16,099 nucleotides of DNA. It comes from an uncultured Methanobrevibacter sp. GTDB lineage: Archaea; Methanobacteriota; Methanobacteria; Methanobacteriales; Methanobacteriaceae. The translations under genes and the position numbers were made by a program. Below are positions 7,256-14,832 of this stretch, in pieces. Within the stretch, counting starts at the first letter, position 1; the number at the start of each line of letters is the position of its first letter. The stretch covers positions 1-16,099 of the forward strand of contig CAJGDA010000023.1 of the NCBI GenBank assembly GCA_904501935.1, given 5' to 3'. The notes below the pieces were generated by a model. The model searched no databases, was not told the DNA's origin, and saw only the letters and a program-made list of their open reading frames with translations.

Positions 7256-7308
7256 TGTAATCATCATACATTTAACAGAATTTTCAAAATTTTTAAATGA
7301 TAATTACA
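7256..7308. repeat. Imperfect 12-base inverted repeat, candidate operator
   Basis: TGTAATCATCAT at 7256-7267 is matched by ATGATAATTACA at 7297-7308, whose reverse complement is TGTAATTATCAT: 11 of 12 positions pair. The arms are 29 bases apart. The right arm begins at the end of a TATA-like TTTTTAAAT (7290-7298) and lies between it and the expected transcription start of the zinc-ribbon gene; the left arm is upstream of the promoter. This is typical operator geometry. No regulator is shown. Confidence 0.5.
7290..7298 (+). promoter_or_regulatory. TATA-like box of the zinc-ribbon gene
   Basis: TTTTTAAAT is centred about 35 bases before the GTG at 7329, placing a transcription start near 7319-7322. 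The 5' leader would be only about 8 bases or none. The sequence is AT-rich throughout, so this is a position-based call. Confidence 0.4.
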
Positions 7309-7326
7309 ATCCTTTTTAAAATCTAA

Positions 7327-7340
7327 AGGTGATTTCTATT
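7327..7340 (+). promoter_or_regulatory. Ribosome-binding motif overlapping the GTG start
   Basis: AGGTGAT (7327-7333) contains the only canonical start codon available, GTG at 7329. The same motif serves as the ribosome binding site of nadC and, in related form, of other genes here, lying a few bases before their starts. At that spacing the codon here is ATT (7338). Either the GTG is used on a leaderless mRNA, or a rare ATT start is used. Confidence 0.35.
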
Positions 7341-7922
7341 AACTCACAGGAAATAAGATACTTCTACAGAAATATTGTAAAAACTGGTGACGTATATAGG
7401 GTCAAATATAACAATAAAGACTATGGTGAGTTTAAAAAATTATCTGATGCATTATATGAAAGAGATGCGCTATTTTTCTGTAACTTTGATTATGACTTGC
7501 TTGTTGAATGCGACCTAGAAAACAAGTATGAAAACATGGTTCTTCCACCATTTCCTGAAAAAAGACCAAAAGGCAGAATAAAAGGAACCAAATTTAATAA
7601 GACCGAAAGAGAAGGTGAAATTCTTTTCAACCATAAAATACGTAAATTCTTCATCAAAAAAGGTGAGGAAATAATTGGCTATTATGACACCATGACCGAA
7701 GCATTTTACTACAAAAAACTATTGATGGACAATAATTGGGACATGTCTGTCTTGAAAACTCACATTACCGAAAGAATCGAAGTCAACATTATTATTAATC
7801 CAACCGTCAATTATAAAGTGCAATTAAACTTCTGCCCTAAATGTAAAAGCAGACTAAAAATCGGCGTGGAAGAGTGTCCTTCCTGCGGTATCAATATCAA
7901 GGAATACTTGTATAAAAATTAA
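7329..7922 (+). CDS. Unrecognised zinc-ribbon protein with duplicated AP2-like unit
   Basis: Protein of 197 residues that I cannot name. The C-terminus is a zinc ribbon, CPKC (169-172) and CPSC (183-186), with ten residues between pairs. The rest contains two similar units, about 23-60 (YRVKYNNKDYGEFKKLSDAL) and 106-142 (FFIKKGEEIIGYYDTMTEAF). Each shows beta strands, a YG/GYY turn, an S/T-x-x-x-A helix start and a Leu-rich or hydrophobic helix. This pattern resembles AP2-like and integrase arm-type DNA-binding domains. The linker (FPEKRPKGRIKGTKFNK, 75-91) is strongly basic and AT-hook-like. DNA binding is therefore plausible but inferred. The GTG start lies inside AAGGTGAT, itself a ribosome-binding motif, so the true start may differ by a few codons. 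An inverted repeat lies just upstream. The gene converges on carB with a 19-base gap. Confidence 0.75.
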   Translation: MISINSQEIRYFYRNIVKTGDVYRVKYNNKDYGEFKKLSDALYERDALFFCNFDYDLLVECDLENKYENMVLPPFPEKRPKGRIKGTKFNKTEREGEILFNHKIRKFFIKKGEEIIGYYDTMTEAFYYKKLLMDNNWDMSVLKTHITERIEVNIIINPTVNYKVQLNFCPKCKSRLKIGVEECPSCGINIKEYLYKN

Positions 7923-7945
7923 AAAAAAGGATAGAGAAAATCTAT
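7921..7945 (-). terminator. Hairpin plus T-run terminating carAB
   Basis: On the minus strand the carB stop codon lies inside a small stem, ATAGA-TTTTC-TCTAT (7945-7931), followed by CC and eight T (7928-7921). This looks like an intrinsic terminator. The plus strand has no T-run after the stem, so it should act on carB only. Confidence 0.55.
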
Positions 7946-10900
7946 TCTCCATCTACATATTCATTTAAAGATTTCACATTGATTTCACTATTTTGTACAG
8001 CTTGAATAGCATTTAAAACTGCTCTTGCACCAGCTAATGTGGTAACATATGGAATTCCAAGCTCAATAGCTAAACGTCTGATAATGTAACCATCTTTAGC
8101 AGATTGTTTACCTTCAGAAGTGTTAATAATCAAGTCGATTTCATTGTTCAAGATAGCATCCCTAATGTTAGGTGAACCTTGAGATACTTTTAGGATTCTT
8201 TCAACTGAATCAAGACCGGTAGCCTTTGCAGTACCATCAGTAGCAATGATATCAAAACCTAAATTGTCTGCCATTTCTGCAATAGGCCTAATTTTTTTCC
8301 TATCTGATTCTTTAACACTGATGAATATCTTACCTTCTTTAGGCAATTCCATTCCTGCTGAAAGTTGTGATTTGTAGAATGCCATTCCATAGCTTTCATC
8401 AATACCAATACTTTCACCAGTAGATTTCATTTCTGGTCCTAAAACAGTATCGGATTCAGGAAGCTTTAAGAATGGGAATACTGATTCTTTTACGGCAACA
8501 TGATCTATCTTGATTTCTTTGTTTAAACCAAAGTCTTTTAGTTTTGCCCCATTCATAATCCAAGTAGCTACTTTTGCAAGCGGCACACCAATAGCTTTAC
8601 TTACAAATGGAACTGTCCTACTTGCACGTGGATTTGCTTCAATAATGTATACCATTTCTTCATCAAGTTTTACAGCATATTGAATGTTCATTAAACCTTT
8701 AACATCTAACTCTAAAGCTAATTTTCTTGAATTTTCACGAATTGTATCTAAAATATGTTTTGGAAGTGTTTGAGGAGGTATTACGCATGCTGAATCTCCT
8801 GAATGAACACCTGCTTCTTCAATGTGTTCCATGATTCCTGCAATAAACACGTCATCGCCATCACACAAAAGGTCTACATCAACTTCGATTGCATCCTCTA
8901 AGAATTTATCTACTAAAATCGGATGGTCAGGTGAAACTTTAACCGCTTCTACCATATATTCTTCGAGTTCAGCCATGTCATAAACAATTTCCATTGCTCT
9001 TCCACCAATTACATATGATGGGCGCACCAGAACTGGGAATGTGATTCTTTCTGCAATTTCCTTTGCTTCTTCAAATGAATTTGCTGTTCCATATGGTGCT
9101 TGATGAATGTGTAGTTTTTCCAATAACTCTGCAAATAACTCACGGTCTTCCACTCTATCGATGCTGTCATATGAAGTTCCCCATATTTTAACGCCAGCAT
9201 TGGCTAATGGCACTGCAAGGTTAATTGAGGTCTGTCCTCCAAATTGTACAATTACACCATCCGGTTTTTCTTGTTCAATTACTCCCATCACATCTTCAAA
9301 TGTTAATGGTTCAAAGAATAATTTGTCTGAAATATCATAATCTGTACTTACGGTTTCAGGGTTGTTGTTGATTAAGATTGTTTCAATTCCATCTTCTTTT
9401 AAAGCTAAAGAAGAGTGTACACAACAGTAATCAAATTCAATACCTTGACCAATTCTAATTGGCCCTGCACCTAAAATAACTACTTTTTTCTTATTTGTAG
9501 ACGCCAATTCGTTACCTTCATCATAACTGCTGTAGTAATATGGTGTTTTCGCTTCAAATTCTGCAGCGCATGTATCTACCATCTTATAGGACTGTTTAAT
9601 GTTGTATCTTGAAAGCAAGTTTCTGATGTATTCTTCAGTTTGACCTGACAATTCAGCCAATCTTTTATTGGAACAACCCATCTGTTTTGCCTTTCTTAAA
9701 TAAGCTTCATCATTAAGTTTTTCTGCAGTCACATCGTTTTCAAAGTTGACAATGTTTCTGATTTTGTACAGGAAGAAGTTATCGATTTTTGTGATTTCTC
9801 TTATTTCATCAATGTCCATTCCATCTTTGATTGCGGAATAAATTTGGAAATAAATCAAATCAGTTGGATTTGCCAAATCTTCTTTAGTCCATTCAACATA
9901 TTCAAATCCATCGAATCCCATGTCAAGAGATCTGAGTGCTTTTTGGAAAGCTTCTTCAAATGTCCTCCCAATAGCCATTACTTCCCCTGTTGCTTTCATT
10001 TGAACTCCAACTTGACGGCTAACCCCTTTGAATTTGTCAAATGGCCATCTTGGAATTTTTATTACAACATAATCAATAGCAGGTTCAAAAGAGGCAGGAG
10101 TTTCTTTTGTAATGTCGTTTTTGATTTCATCCAAGGTTAAACCTAAAGCCACTTTTGAAGAGATTTTAGCAATTGGATAACCTGTTGCTTTTGATGCAAG
10201 TGCACTACTCCTTGATACACGAGGGTTTACTTCAATGACTTTATATTCATCATTTTCTGGGTTAAGTGCAAATTGAATGTTACAGCCACCGCGAATGCCT
10301 AATGCTCTGATGATTTTTATTGAAGCATCTCTCATTTTTTGAATAGTTTCATCGCATAAACATTGAATAGGAGCGACAACGACACTGTCCCCTGTGTGAA
10401 TACCCATAGGGTCTATGTTTTCCATGGTACATACAATGATACATGTGTCTTCCTTATCCCTCATTACTTCAAATTCTATTTCTTTCCAACCGAGAACGGA
10501 TTCGTCAATGAGAACCTGATTAATGAAACTCATGTCCAATCCATGATTTGCAATCTCAATCAATTCCTTTTCATTGTGAGCTATTCCCCCACCGGTTCCG
10601 CCTAATGTGAATGCAGGCCTTACGATAACAGGATAGCCAATATCTTTTACTGCTTCAAGAGCCTCTTCAACACTTTCGACAGCATGACATTTTGGAATTT
10701 CCTCACCAATCTCTTCCATGAGATTTGCGAACAAATCACGGTCTTCTACATCTTTGATTGTTTGAACATCTGATCCTATAACTTTAATTCCTTCAAGTAA
10801 TCCTAAATCTCCAAGACCTGTTGCGATGTTTAATCCGGTTTGTCCGCCCATGGTTGGTAAAATAGCATCTATATCCTCTTCCTCTATGATTTTTGCAACA

Positions 10901-11118
10901 ACTTCCGGAGTTAAAGGTTCAGTATAAACAGTATCTGCCATTCCTAAATCTGTTTGAATTGTAGCTGGATTACTGTTAACGAGCACTGTTTCAATACCTT
11001 CCTCCCTTAGTGATTTACATGCTTGTGAACCTGAATAATCGAATTCTGCAGCTTGTCCTATTTGAATAGGTCCTGAACCAATAATCAATACTTTTTTAAT
11101 ATCTTTATCAACTGGCAT
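7942..11118 (-). CDS. carB: Carbamoyl-phosphate synthase, large (ammonia) subunit
   Basis: Makes carbamoyl phosphate from bicarbonate, two ATP and ammonia channelled from CarA, for pyrimidine and arginine synthesis. At 1058 residues it is full length and unsplit (Escherichia coli 1073). The first ATP-grasp half spans about 1-400 (LIIGSGPIQIGQAAEFDYSG at 11-30; VNPRVSRSSALASKATGYP at 297-315), the oligomerisation region 401-545, the second half 546-930 (VVILGAGPIRIGQGIEFDY at 546-564; EANPRASRTVPFVSKAIGVP at 827-846), and the MGS-like allosteric domain 931-1058 (TDGTAKATG at 960-968). GAGGATT at about 7 bases sets the ATG. It follows carA by 23 bases in one operon. I recall that Methanothermobacter and Methanocaldococcus carry carB as two separate genes, unlike here. 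Confidence 0.97.
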   Translation of the reverse strand: MPVDKDIKKVLIIGSGPIQIGQAAEFDYSGSQACKSLREEGIETVLVNSNPATIQTDLGMADTVYTEPLTPEVVAKIIEEEDIDAILPTMGGQTGLNIATGLGDLGLLEGIKVIGSDVQTIKDVEDRDLFANLMEEIGEEIPKCHAVESVEEALEAVKDIGYPVIVRPAFTLGGTGGGIAHNEKELIEIANHGLDMSFINQVLIDESVLGWKEIEFEVMRDKEDTCIIVCTMENIDPMGIHTGDSVVVAPIQCLCDETIQKMRDASIKIIRALGIRGGCNIQFALNPENDEYKVIEVNPRVSRSSALASKATGYPIAKISSKVALGLTLDEIKNDITKETPASFEPAIDYVVIKIPRWPFDKFKGVSRQVGVQMKATGEVMAIGRTFEEAFQKALRSLDMGFDGFEYVEWTKEDLANPTDLIYFQIYSAIKDGMDIDEIREITKIDNFFLYKIRNIVNFENDVTAEKLNDEAYLRKAKQMGCSNKRLAELSGQTEEYIRNLLSRYNIKQSYKMVDTCAAEFEAKTPYYYSSYDEGNELASTNKKKVVILGAGPIRIGQGIEFDYCCVHSSLALKEDGIETILINNNPETVSTDYDISDKLFFEPLTFEDVMGVIEQEKPDGVIVQFGGQTSINLAVPLANAGVKIWGTSYDSIDRVEDRELFAELLEKLHIHQAPYGTANSFEEAKEIAERITFPVLVRPSYVIGGRAMEIVYDMAELEEYMVEAVKVSPDHPILVDKFLEDAIEVDVDLLCDGDDVFIAGIMEHIEEAGVHSGDSACVIPPQTLPKHILDTIRENSRKLALELDVKGLMNIQYAVKLDEEMVYIIEANPRASRTVPFVSKAIGVPLAKVATWIMNGAKLKDFGLNKEIKIDHVAVKESVFPFLKLPESDTVLGPEMKSTGESIGIDESYGMAFYKSQLSAGMELPKEGKIFISVKESDRKKIRPIAEMADNLGFDIIATDGTAKATGLDSVERILKVSQGSPNIRDAILNNEIDLIINTSEGKQSAKDGYIIRRLAIELGIPYVTTLAGARAVLNAIQAVQNSEINVKSLNEYVDGE

Positions 11119-11141
11119 ATGTAATCCTCATTAAATTTGTT

Positions 11142-12224
11142 TTAGTAATCATCCATCATTTGATTGAATTCGTCAAAAATACTTCTTGTATCATTTGGAC
11201 CGGGACCTGCTTCAGGGTGGTACTGTATACAATGTAACGGTAATTCTTTATGTGAAATTCCTTCTGGAGTCCCATCGTTTAAGTTGATTTGGGTTAAAAC
11301 TAAATCAGTTTCTTTTAATGATTCCTTATCAATGGTAAATCCATGGTTTTGAGATGTGATAAATACTTTTCCAGTTTCTAAATCTTTAACTGGTTGGTTT
11401 TCACCCCTATGTCCAAATTTCATCTTATATGATTTAGCTCCAAAGGATTTGGCAATTAATTGTTGGCCCATACAAATGCCGAAAATCGGCAATCTATTTG
11501 ATAATTTTTTCATTGTCTCAATAGTTTCACTAACCCTATCAGGATTTCCAGGACCAGATGTAATCATCAAACCGTTTGGGGAATAATCTAAAACAGTTTT
11601 ATAATCAGTATCATATGGGAATAAAATTACACCAATATCCCTTTCTAAAAAGGAGTTAATAATATTCTTTTTAACACCACAATCAATCAAAGCAACTTTT
11701 TTATCTGCATCTTCGTTGAATATTTTAATTTCTTTAGTGGATACAAACTGAACAACATCTATTTCTTCAATACTTGGTTGTGCACGTGCCATTTCAAGCA
11801 ATTCATCATCCGGAATATCTTCAGTTGTTATTGCTGCCTTAAATGAACCTTTTTCACGAATTTTAAGTGTCAAATCACGAGTGTCAATTCCACATATTCC
11901 TGGAGTTTCAAATTCTGTTAAAAATTCATCCAATGTCTTTTGAGGTCCAAAATTAGAAACCTCACGACAAACCTCACGACAAACAAAACCTTCAACCTGA
12001 ATCTTATCAGATTGATACCACTCTTCACTTACACCATGATTTCCTTCTAATGGGTAAGTGGACATTAAAATCTCTCCTTTAAAAGACGGATCTGTTAAAG
12101 ATTCAGTGTAACCGCCCATACCTGTGGAAAAAACTAGTTCTCCCAATTTGGTGGTTTCATAACCGAAAGCTTCTCCTTTTAAAATAGTACCATCTTCCAA
12201 AGCCAATTTAGCTATTTTCACCAT
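11142..12224 (-). CDS. carA: Carbamoyl-phosphate synthase, small (glutaminase) subunit
   Basis: Class I glutamine amidotransferase subunit of 360 residues that hydrolyses glutamine and feeds ammonia to CarB. The N-terminal CPSase_sm domain (about 1-130) includes FSTGMGGYTESLTDPSFKG (32-50). The glutaminase domain (about 175-355) has TSGPGNPD (222-229), the nucleophile C251 in FGICMGQQ, and H336/E338 in YHPEAGPG, completing the Cys-His-Glu triad. GGTGATTTA directly precedes the ATG at 12224; a GTG follows as codon 2. It is the first gene of carAB, and its promoter lies in the 193-base gap shared with the divergent helicase gene. A 12-base unit is exactly duplicated in tandem at 11959-11982, encoding CREVCREV (82-89), without making the protein longer than relatives. 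Confidence 0.97.
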   Translation of the reverse strand: MVKIAKLALEDGTILKGEAFGYETTKLGELVFSTGMGGYTESLTDPSFKGEILMSTYPLEGNHGVSEEWYQSDKIQVEGFVCREVCREVSNFGPQKTLDEFLTEFETPGICGIDTRDLTLKIREKGSFKAAITTEDIPDDELLEMARAQPSIEEIDVVQFVSTKEIKIFNEDADKKVALIDCGVKKNIINSFLERDIGVILFPYDTDYKTVLDYSPNGLMITSGPGNPDRVSETIETMKKLSNRLPIFGICMGQQLIAKSFGAKSYKMKFGHRGENQPVKDLETGKVFITSQNHGFTIDKESLKETDLVLTQINLNDGTPEGISHKELPLHCIQYHPEAGPGPNDTRSIFDEFNQMMDDY

Positions 12225-12261
12225 TAAATCACCATCATAAATAAAAAATTACTATCTATCT

Positions 12262-12275
12262 TTAATATATATTAT
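12262..12275 (-). promoter_or_regulatory. TATA region of carAB
   Basis: The minus strand has an ATATATTAA-type box about 45 bases before the carA ATG. A start 25 bases downstream would give a leader of roughly 20 bases containing the GGTGATTTA site. It is the best TATA match at a useful distance in the 193-base gap. No pyrimidine-responsive element was recognised. Confidence 0.45.
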
Positions 12276-12374
12276 TTTACTATATTATTAATCTTTGTTT
12301 TTTGGAATTAATGCAATAAATATAAAAAAATAATTCAATAATAAAAATAATTATGTTATAAAATTGAATAATAA

Positions 12375-12384
12375 TTTAATATAA
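12375..12384 (+). promoter_or_regulatory. TATA box of the SNF2-type helicase gene
   Basis: TTTAATATAA is centred about 38 bases before the ATG at 12418, predicting a start near 12405 and a leader of about 13 bases. No ribosome binding site is present in AGACAAAAGC before the ATG. Just upstream are two near-identical 13-base direct repeats (12332-12344 and 12362-12374, one mismatch), which may be chance in such AT-rich DNA. Confidence 0.45.
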
Positions 12385-12417
12385 ACAAACACTTACAAGA
12401 TTAAATGAGACAAAAGC

Positions 12418-13938
12418 ATGGATGCCGAACTTAAAAAATTAATGAAAAAACAATTTAAAAATCCGAAGGATTATACCCGATTTGAACAGTTAATCAATGA
12501 AACAAAAGCATATGAAGTCCCAAAATCTTTAACAGGTGAATTAAGACCTTATCAAAAAATAGGTTATTCATGGTTAGTTCAAAATGTTAAATATAAGTTT
12601 GGATGCATATTGGCTGATGATATGGGGCTTGGAAAAACAATCCAAATCCTAACTACAATTCTCCATTTTAAAGAGATAAATCCCATGGATAATGAACCTT
12701 CCCTGATTATTGTACCTCCCACATTAATATCAAATTGGGAAAATGAAATTAAAAAATTCACACCTGACTTAACCTATTATATTTATCATGGGCCAAATAG
12801 AACATTCCCTTTAGAGGATTATGACATCATATTAACATCATATGGAGTAATCAGACTTGATTTAGATATGTTTTTAGATAAAGAATGGTTTATATGCGTT
12901 ATTGATGAAGCCCAAAACATTAAAAATCCAAATACACAACAAACAAAAGCAATTAAAAGTGTTCCCGCAATGACAAAAATTGCATTAACCGGTACCCCAA
13001 TAGAGAATAGATTAACAGATTATTGGTCAATATTCGATTTTGTAAACAAAGGATATCTATCGACATTAGATAACTTCAAATCAAATTATGTAATGCGTAT
13101 TGAAAGGTTAGAAGAAACAAAAACTTTAGAAAAATTTAAGGCTATAACAAAACCTTTTGTTTTGAGACGATTGAAAACTGATGACAATATCAAAGACGAA
13201 CTTCCAGACAAAATTATTAACGACATCTATTGCAGCCTAACCAAAAAGCAAATATTATTATATAATGCAATAATGGCAGGCATATTTGAGGATTTGGAAG
13301 GAAAAACAGGTATCGAAAGAAGAGGAATTATCTTAAATATCATCACTGGTTTAAAGCAGGCTTGCAATCACCCTGCTCAATACTTGCGTTCGGATAATCC
13401 AAAAATTTCAGAATCAGGAAAAATGGAATTGCTAATTACCATTTTGGAAAATATTTTGGATGTTGATGAAAAGGTAATAATATTCACCCAATATGCCCAA
13501 ATGGGTGAAATAATACAGAAATTAGTCTCTAAAAAATTAAAGACAAATGTGCTGTTTCTGCATGGTTCACTCACACAACAGAAAAGAGATGAGGTTATTT
13601 CAAACTTTCAGGAAAATGAAGATTATAAAATTCTAGTTGCTACACTTAAAACCGGTGGAGTGGGATTGAACCTGACTGCCGCTCAAAATGTCATACATTA
13701 TGATTTATGGTGGAATCCTGCTATAGAAAACCAGGCTACAGATCGTGTGCATCGTATAGGACAAAAAAGCGATGTTATGGTTTATAGATTCATCACCAAA
13801 GGAACATTAGAAGAAGTAATTGATGAAATAAGTAAAAACAAACTTAATTTGGCTGAAAAGGCAATAAGTAATGATGAAACATTTATTACAGAAATGAGTA
13901 ATGAAGAATTGAAAGAAAAATTGTCTTTAAGACTCTGA
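12418..13938 (+). CDS. SNF2-family DEAD/DEAH helicase-like ATPase, motor core only
   Basis: Double-stranded-DNA translocase ATPase of the SNF2/Swi2 group, 506 residues. Visible motifs, in order: ELRPYQKIGYSWL (41-53), Walker A DDMGLGKT (67-74), VPPTLISNW (99-107), DEAQ box (163-166), TGTPIENRL (191-199), LRRLKTD (249-255), FTQY (356-359), TGGVGLNLT (412-420) and DRVHRIGQ (442-449). The protein is nearly all motor: only about 36 residues precede the first motif. Many prokaryotic SNF2 proteins are 900 residues or more, with an N-terminal domain missing here. An in-frame TGA lies just upstream of the ATG, and the preceding DNA is AT-rich and non-coding, so it is not an obvious recent truncation. 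Its last 12 bases overlap the convergent nadC. Role in DNA repair or chromatin is inferred. Confidence 0.92.
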   Translation: MDAELKKLMKKQFKNPKDYTRFEQLINETKAYEVPKSLTGELRPYQKIGYSWLVQNVKYKFGCILADDMGLGKTIQILTTILHFKEINPMDNEPSLIIVPPTLISNWENEIKKFTPDLTYYIYHGPNRTFPLEDYDIILTSYGVIRLDLDMFLDKEWFICVIDEAQNIKNPNTQQTKAIKSVPAMTKIALTGTPIENRLTDYWSIFDFVNKGYLSTLDNFKSNYVMRIERLEETKTLEKFKAITKPFVLRRLKTDDNIKDELPDKIINDIYCSLTKKQILLYNAIMAGIFEDLEGKTGIERRGIILNIITGLKQACNHPAQYLRSDNPKISESGKMELLITILENILDVDEKVIIFTQYAQMGEIIQKLVSKKLKTNVLFLHGSLTQQKRDEVISNFQENEDYKILVATLKTGGVGLNLTAAQNVIHYDLWWNPAIENQATDRVHRIGQKSDVMVYRFITKGTLEEVIDEISKNKLNLAEKAISNDETFITEMSNEELKEKLSLRL

Positions 13939-14763
13939 ACTTTCAATTTTCAAGCTAAAATTTAAACTTCTGGATGAATGTGTTAAAGCGCCAATTGAAA
14001 TAATATCCACACCATATTCAACATAGTCCATAATATTGTCTTCAGTAATGCCCCCAGATACTTCAATCAATGAATTTTGGCGAATTTTAAGTTTTTCAAG
14101 CTCATCAATGACCTCTTTAACTTCTTCACCACTCATATTATCAAGCATTACAATATCCGCTTTATTTTCTACACATTTAATTGCATCTTCTAGAGTTTCA
14201 ACTTCGATTTCGATCTTTTTAGAAAAGCTGGTATTTTCTTTTGCCTTCAAGAGTGCATCAAGTGGAGAGTCGCAAACTGCAATATGATTATCCTTAATCA
14301 ATACCATATCATCCAAACTGAAACGATGAGTGTCAGCACCACCTAATTTTAGCGCAAATTTATCGAATTTAGCGATTGCGGGGGAAGTTTTACGAGTTCC
14401 TGCAATTCTTACATCATAATCCTTAACTAAATTAGCATAATAATTAGCTGCTGTAGCCACACCACTCATTCTCATAGATAAATTGAGTACAGTTCTCTCG
14501 AGAAGCAAAATTGTCCTGGCATCTCCTTTCATTGACATTATCAAATCATTTTTGGAAATTTCGCAGCCGTCATTCAACCAAAATGTTACTTTAATACGAT
14601 ACTCTTCTAAAACTTCACGGATAATATCCATACCTGCCAAAATTCCTTCATCTTTTGAAATAATATATGCATTAACTTCCTTATCCTTTTCAACAACTGC
14701 ATTTGAAGTGATGTCTCCAAATCCTTCATCCTCTTCCAGCATATATTCAATAATCCTATCCAA
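13927..14763 (-). CDS. nadC: Nicotinate-nucleotide pyrophosphorylase (carboxylating), quinolinate phosphoribosyltransferase
   Basis: Converts quinolinate and phosphoribosyl pyrophosphate into nicotinate mononucleotide, CO2 and pyrophosphate in de novo NAD synthesis. At 278 residues the length is normal. Family residues seen: EGFGDITS (13-20), ERTVLNLSMRMSGVAT (89-104), GTRKTSP (122-128; R124, K125), THRFSLDDMVLIKDNH (145-160; H146, R147, K157), EVE (187-189), MLDNMS (206-211), VSGGI (235-239) and SIGALTHS (256-263). The start is TTG at 14763, supported by AGGTGAT at 14767-14773, 3 bases away. The residue after TSP is Ala where many homologues have Gly. No nadA or nadB is adjacent. The 3' end overlaps the helicase gene on the other strand by 12 bases. 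Confidence 0.93.
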   Translation of the reverse strand: MDRIIEYMLEEDEGFGDITSNAVVEKDKEVNAYIISKDEGILAGMDIIREVLEEYRIKVTFWLNDGCEISKNDLIMSMKGDARTILLLERTVLNLSMRMSGVATAANYYANLVKDYDVRIAGTRKTSPAIAKFDKFALKLGGADTHRFSLDDMVLIKDNHIAVCDSPLDALLKAKENTSFSKKIEIEVETLEDAIKCVENKADIVMLDNMSGEEVKEVIDELEKLKIRQNSLIEVSGGITEDNIMDYVEYGVDIISIGALTHSSRSLNFSLKIESSES

Positions 14764-14792
14764 AAAATCACCTAAAATTTAATAATTATTAT

Positions 14793-14803
14793 TAATATAT
14801 AAT
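14793..14803. promoter_or_regulatory. Near-palindromic TATA element shared by nadC and rnz
   Basis: TAATATATAAT is almost its own reverse complement and sits in the middle of the 69-base gap. A start about 26 bases away falls near 14824 on the plus strand and 14772 on the minus strand. Each would leave a leader of about 10 bases that begins at or next to the ribosome binding site (GTGAT for rnz, AGGTGAT for nadC). One TBP site may therefore serve both genes. Confidence 0.5.
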
Positions 14804-14832
14804 ATTTTTAATTAATAAAATAAGTGATTAAA

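Noticed and set aside
8991..10605. Several open frames of 60-100 codons antisense to, or in another frame of, carB.
   Set aside because: They lie wholly inside a strongly conserved gene, have no ribosome binding site or family features, and are expected by-products of coding bias.
12332..12374. Two 13-base direct repeats (one mismatch) upstream of the helicase promoter, as an operator.
   Set aside because: They consist almost only of A and T in very AT-rich DNA, so chance similarity is likely; noted under the promoter only.
12225..12417. A possible lost N-terminal domain of the SNF2 gene in the upstream gap.
   Set aside because: The gap is almost all A/T with stops in all frames, including a TGA just before the ATG; it reads as promoter DNA.
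14036..14782. Plus-strand frames opposite nadC.
   Set aside because: Low-complexity Ser-rich translations antisense to a clear nadC; one even crosses the nadC promoter region.
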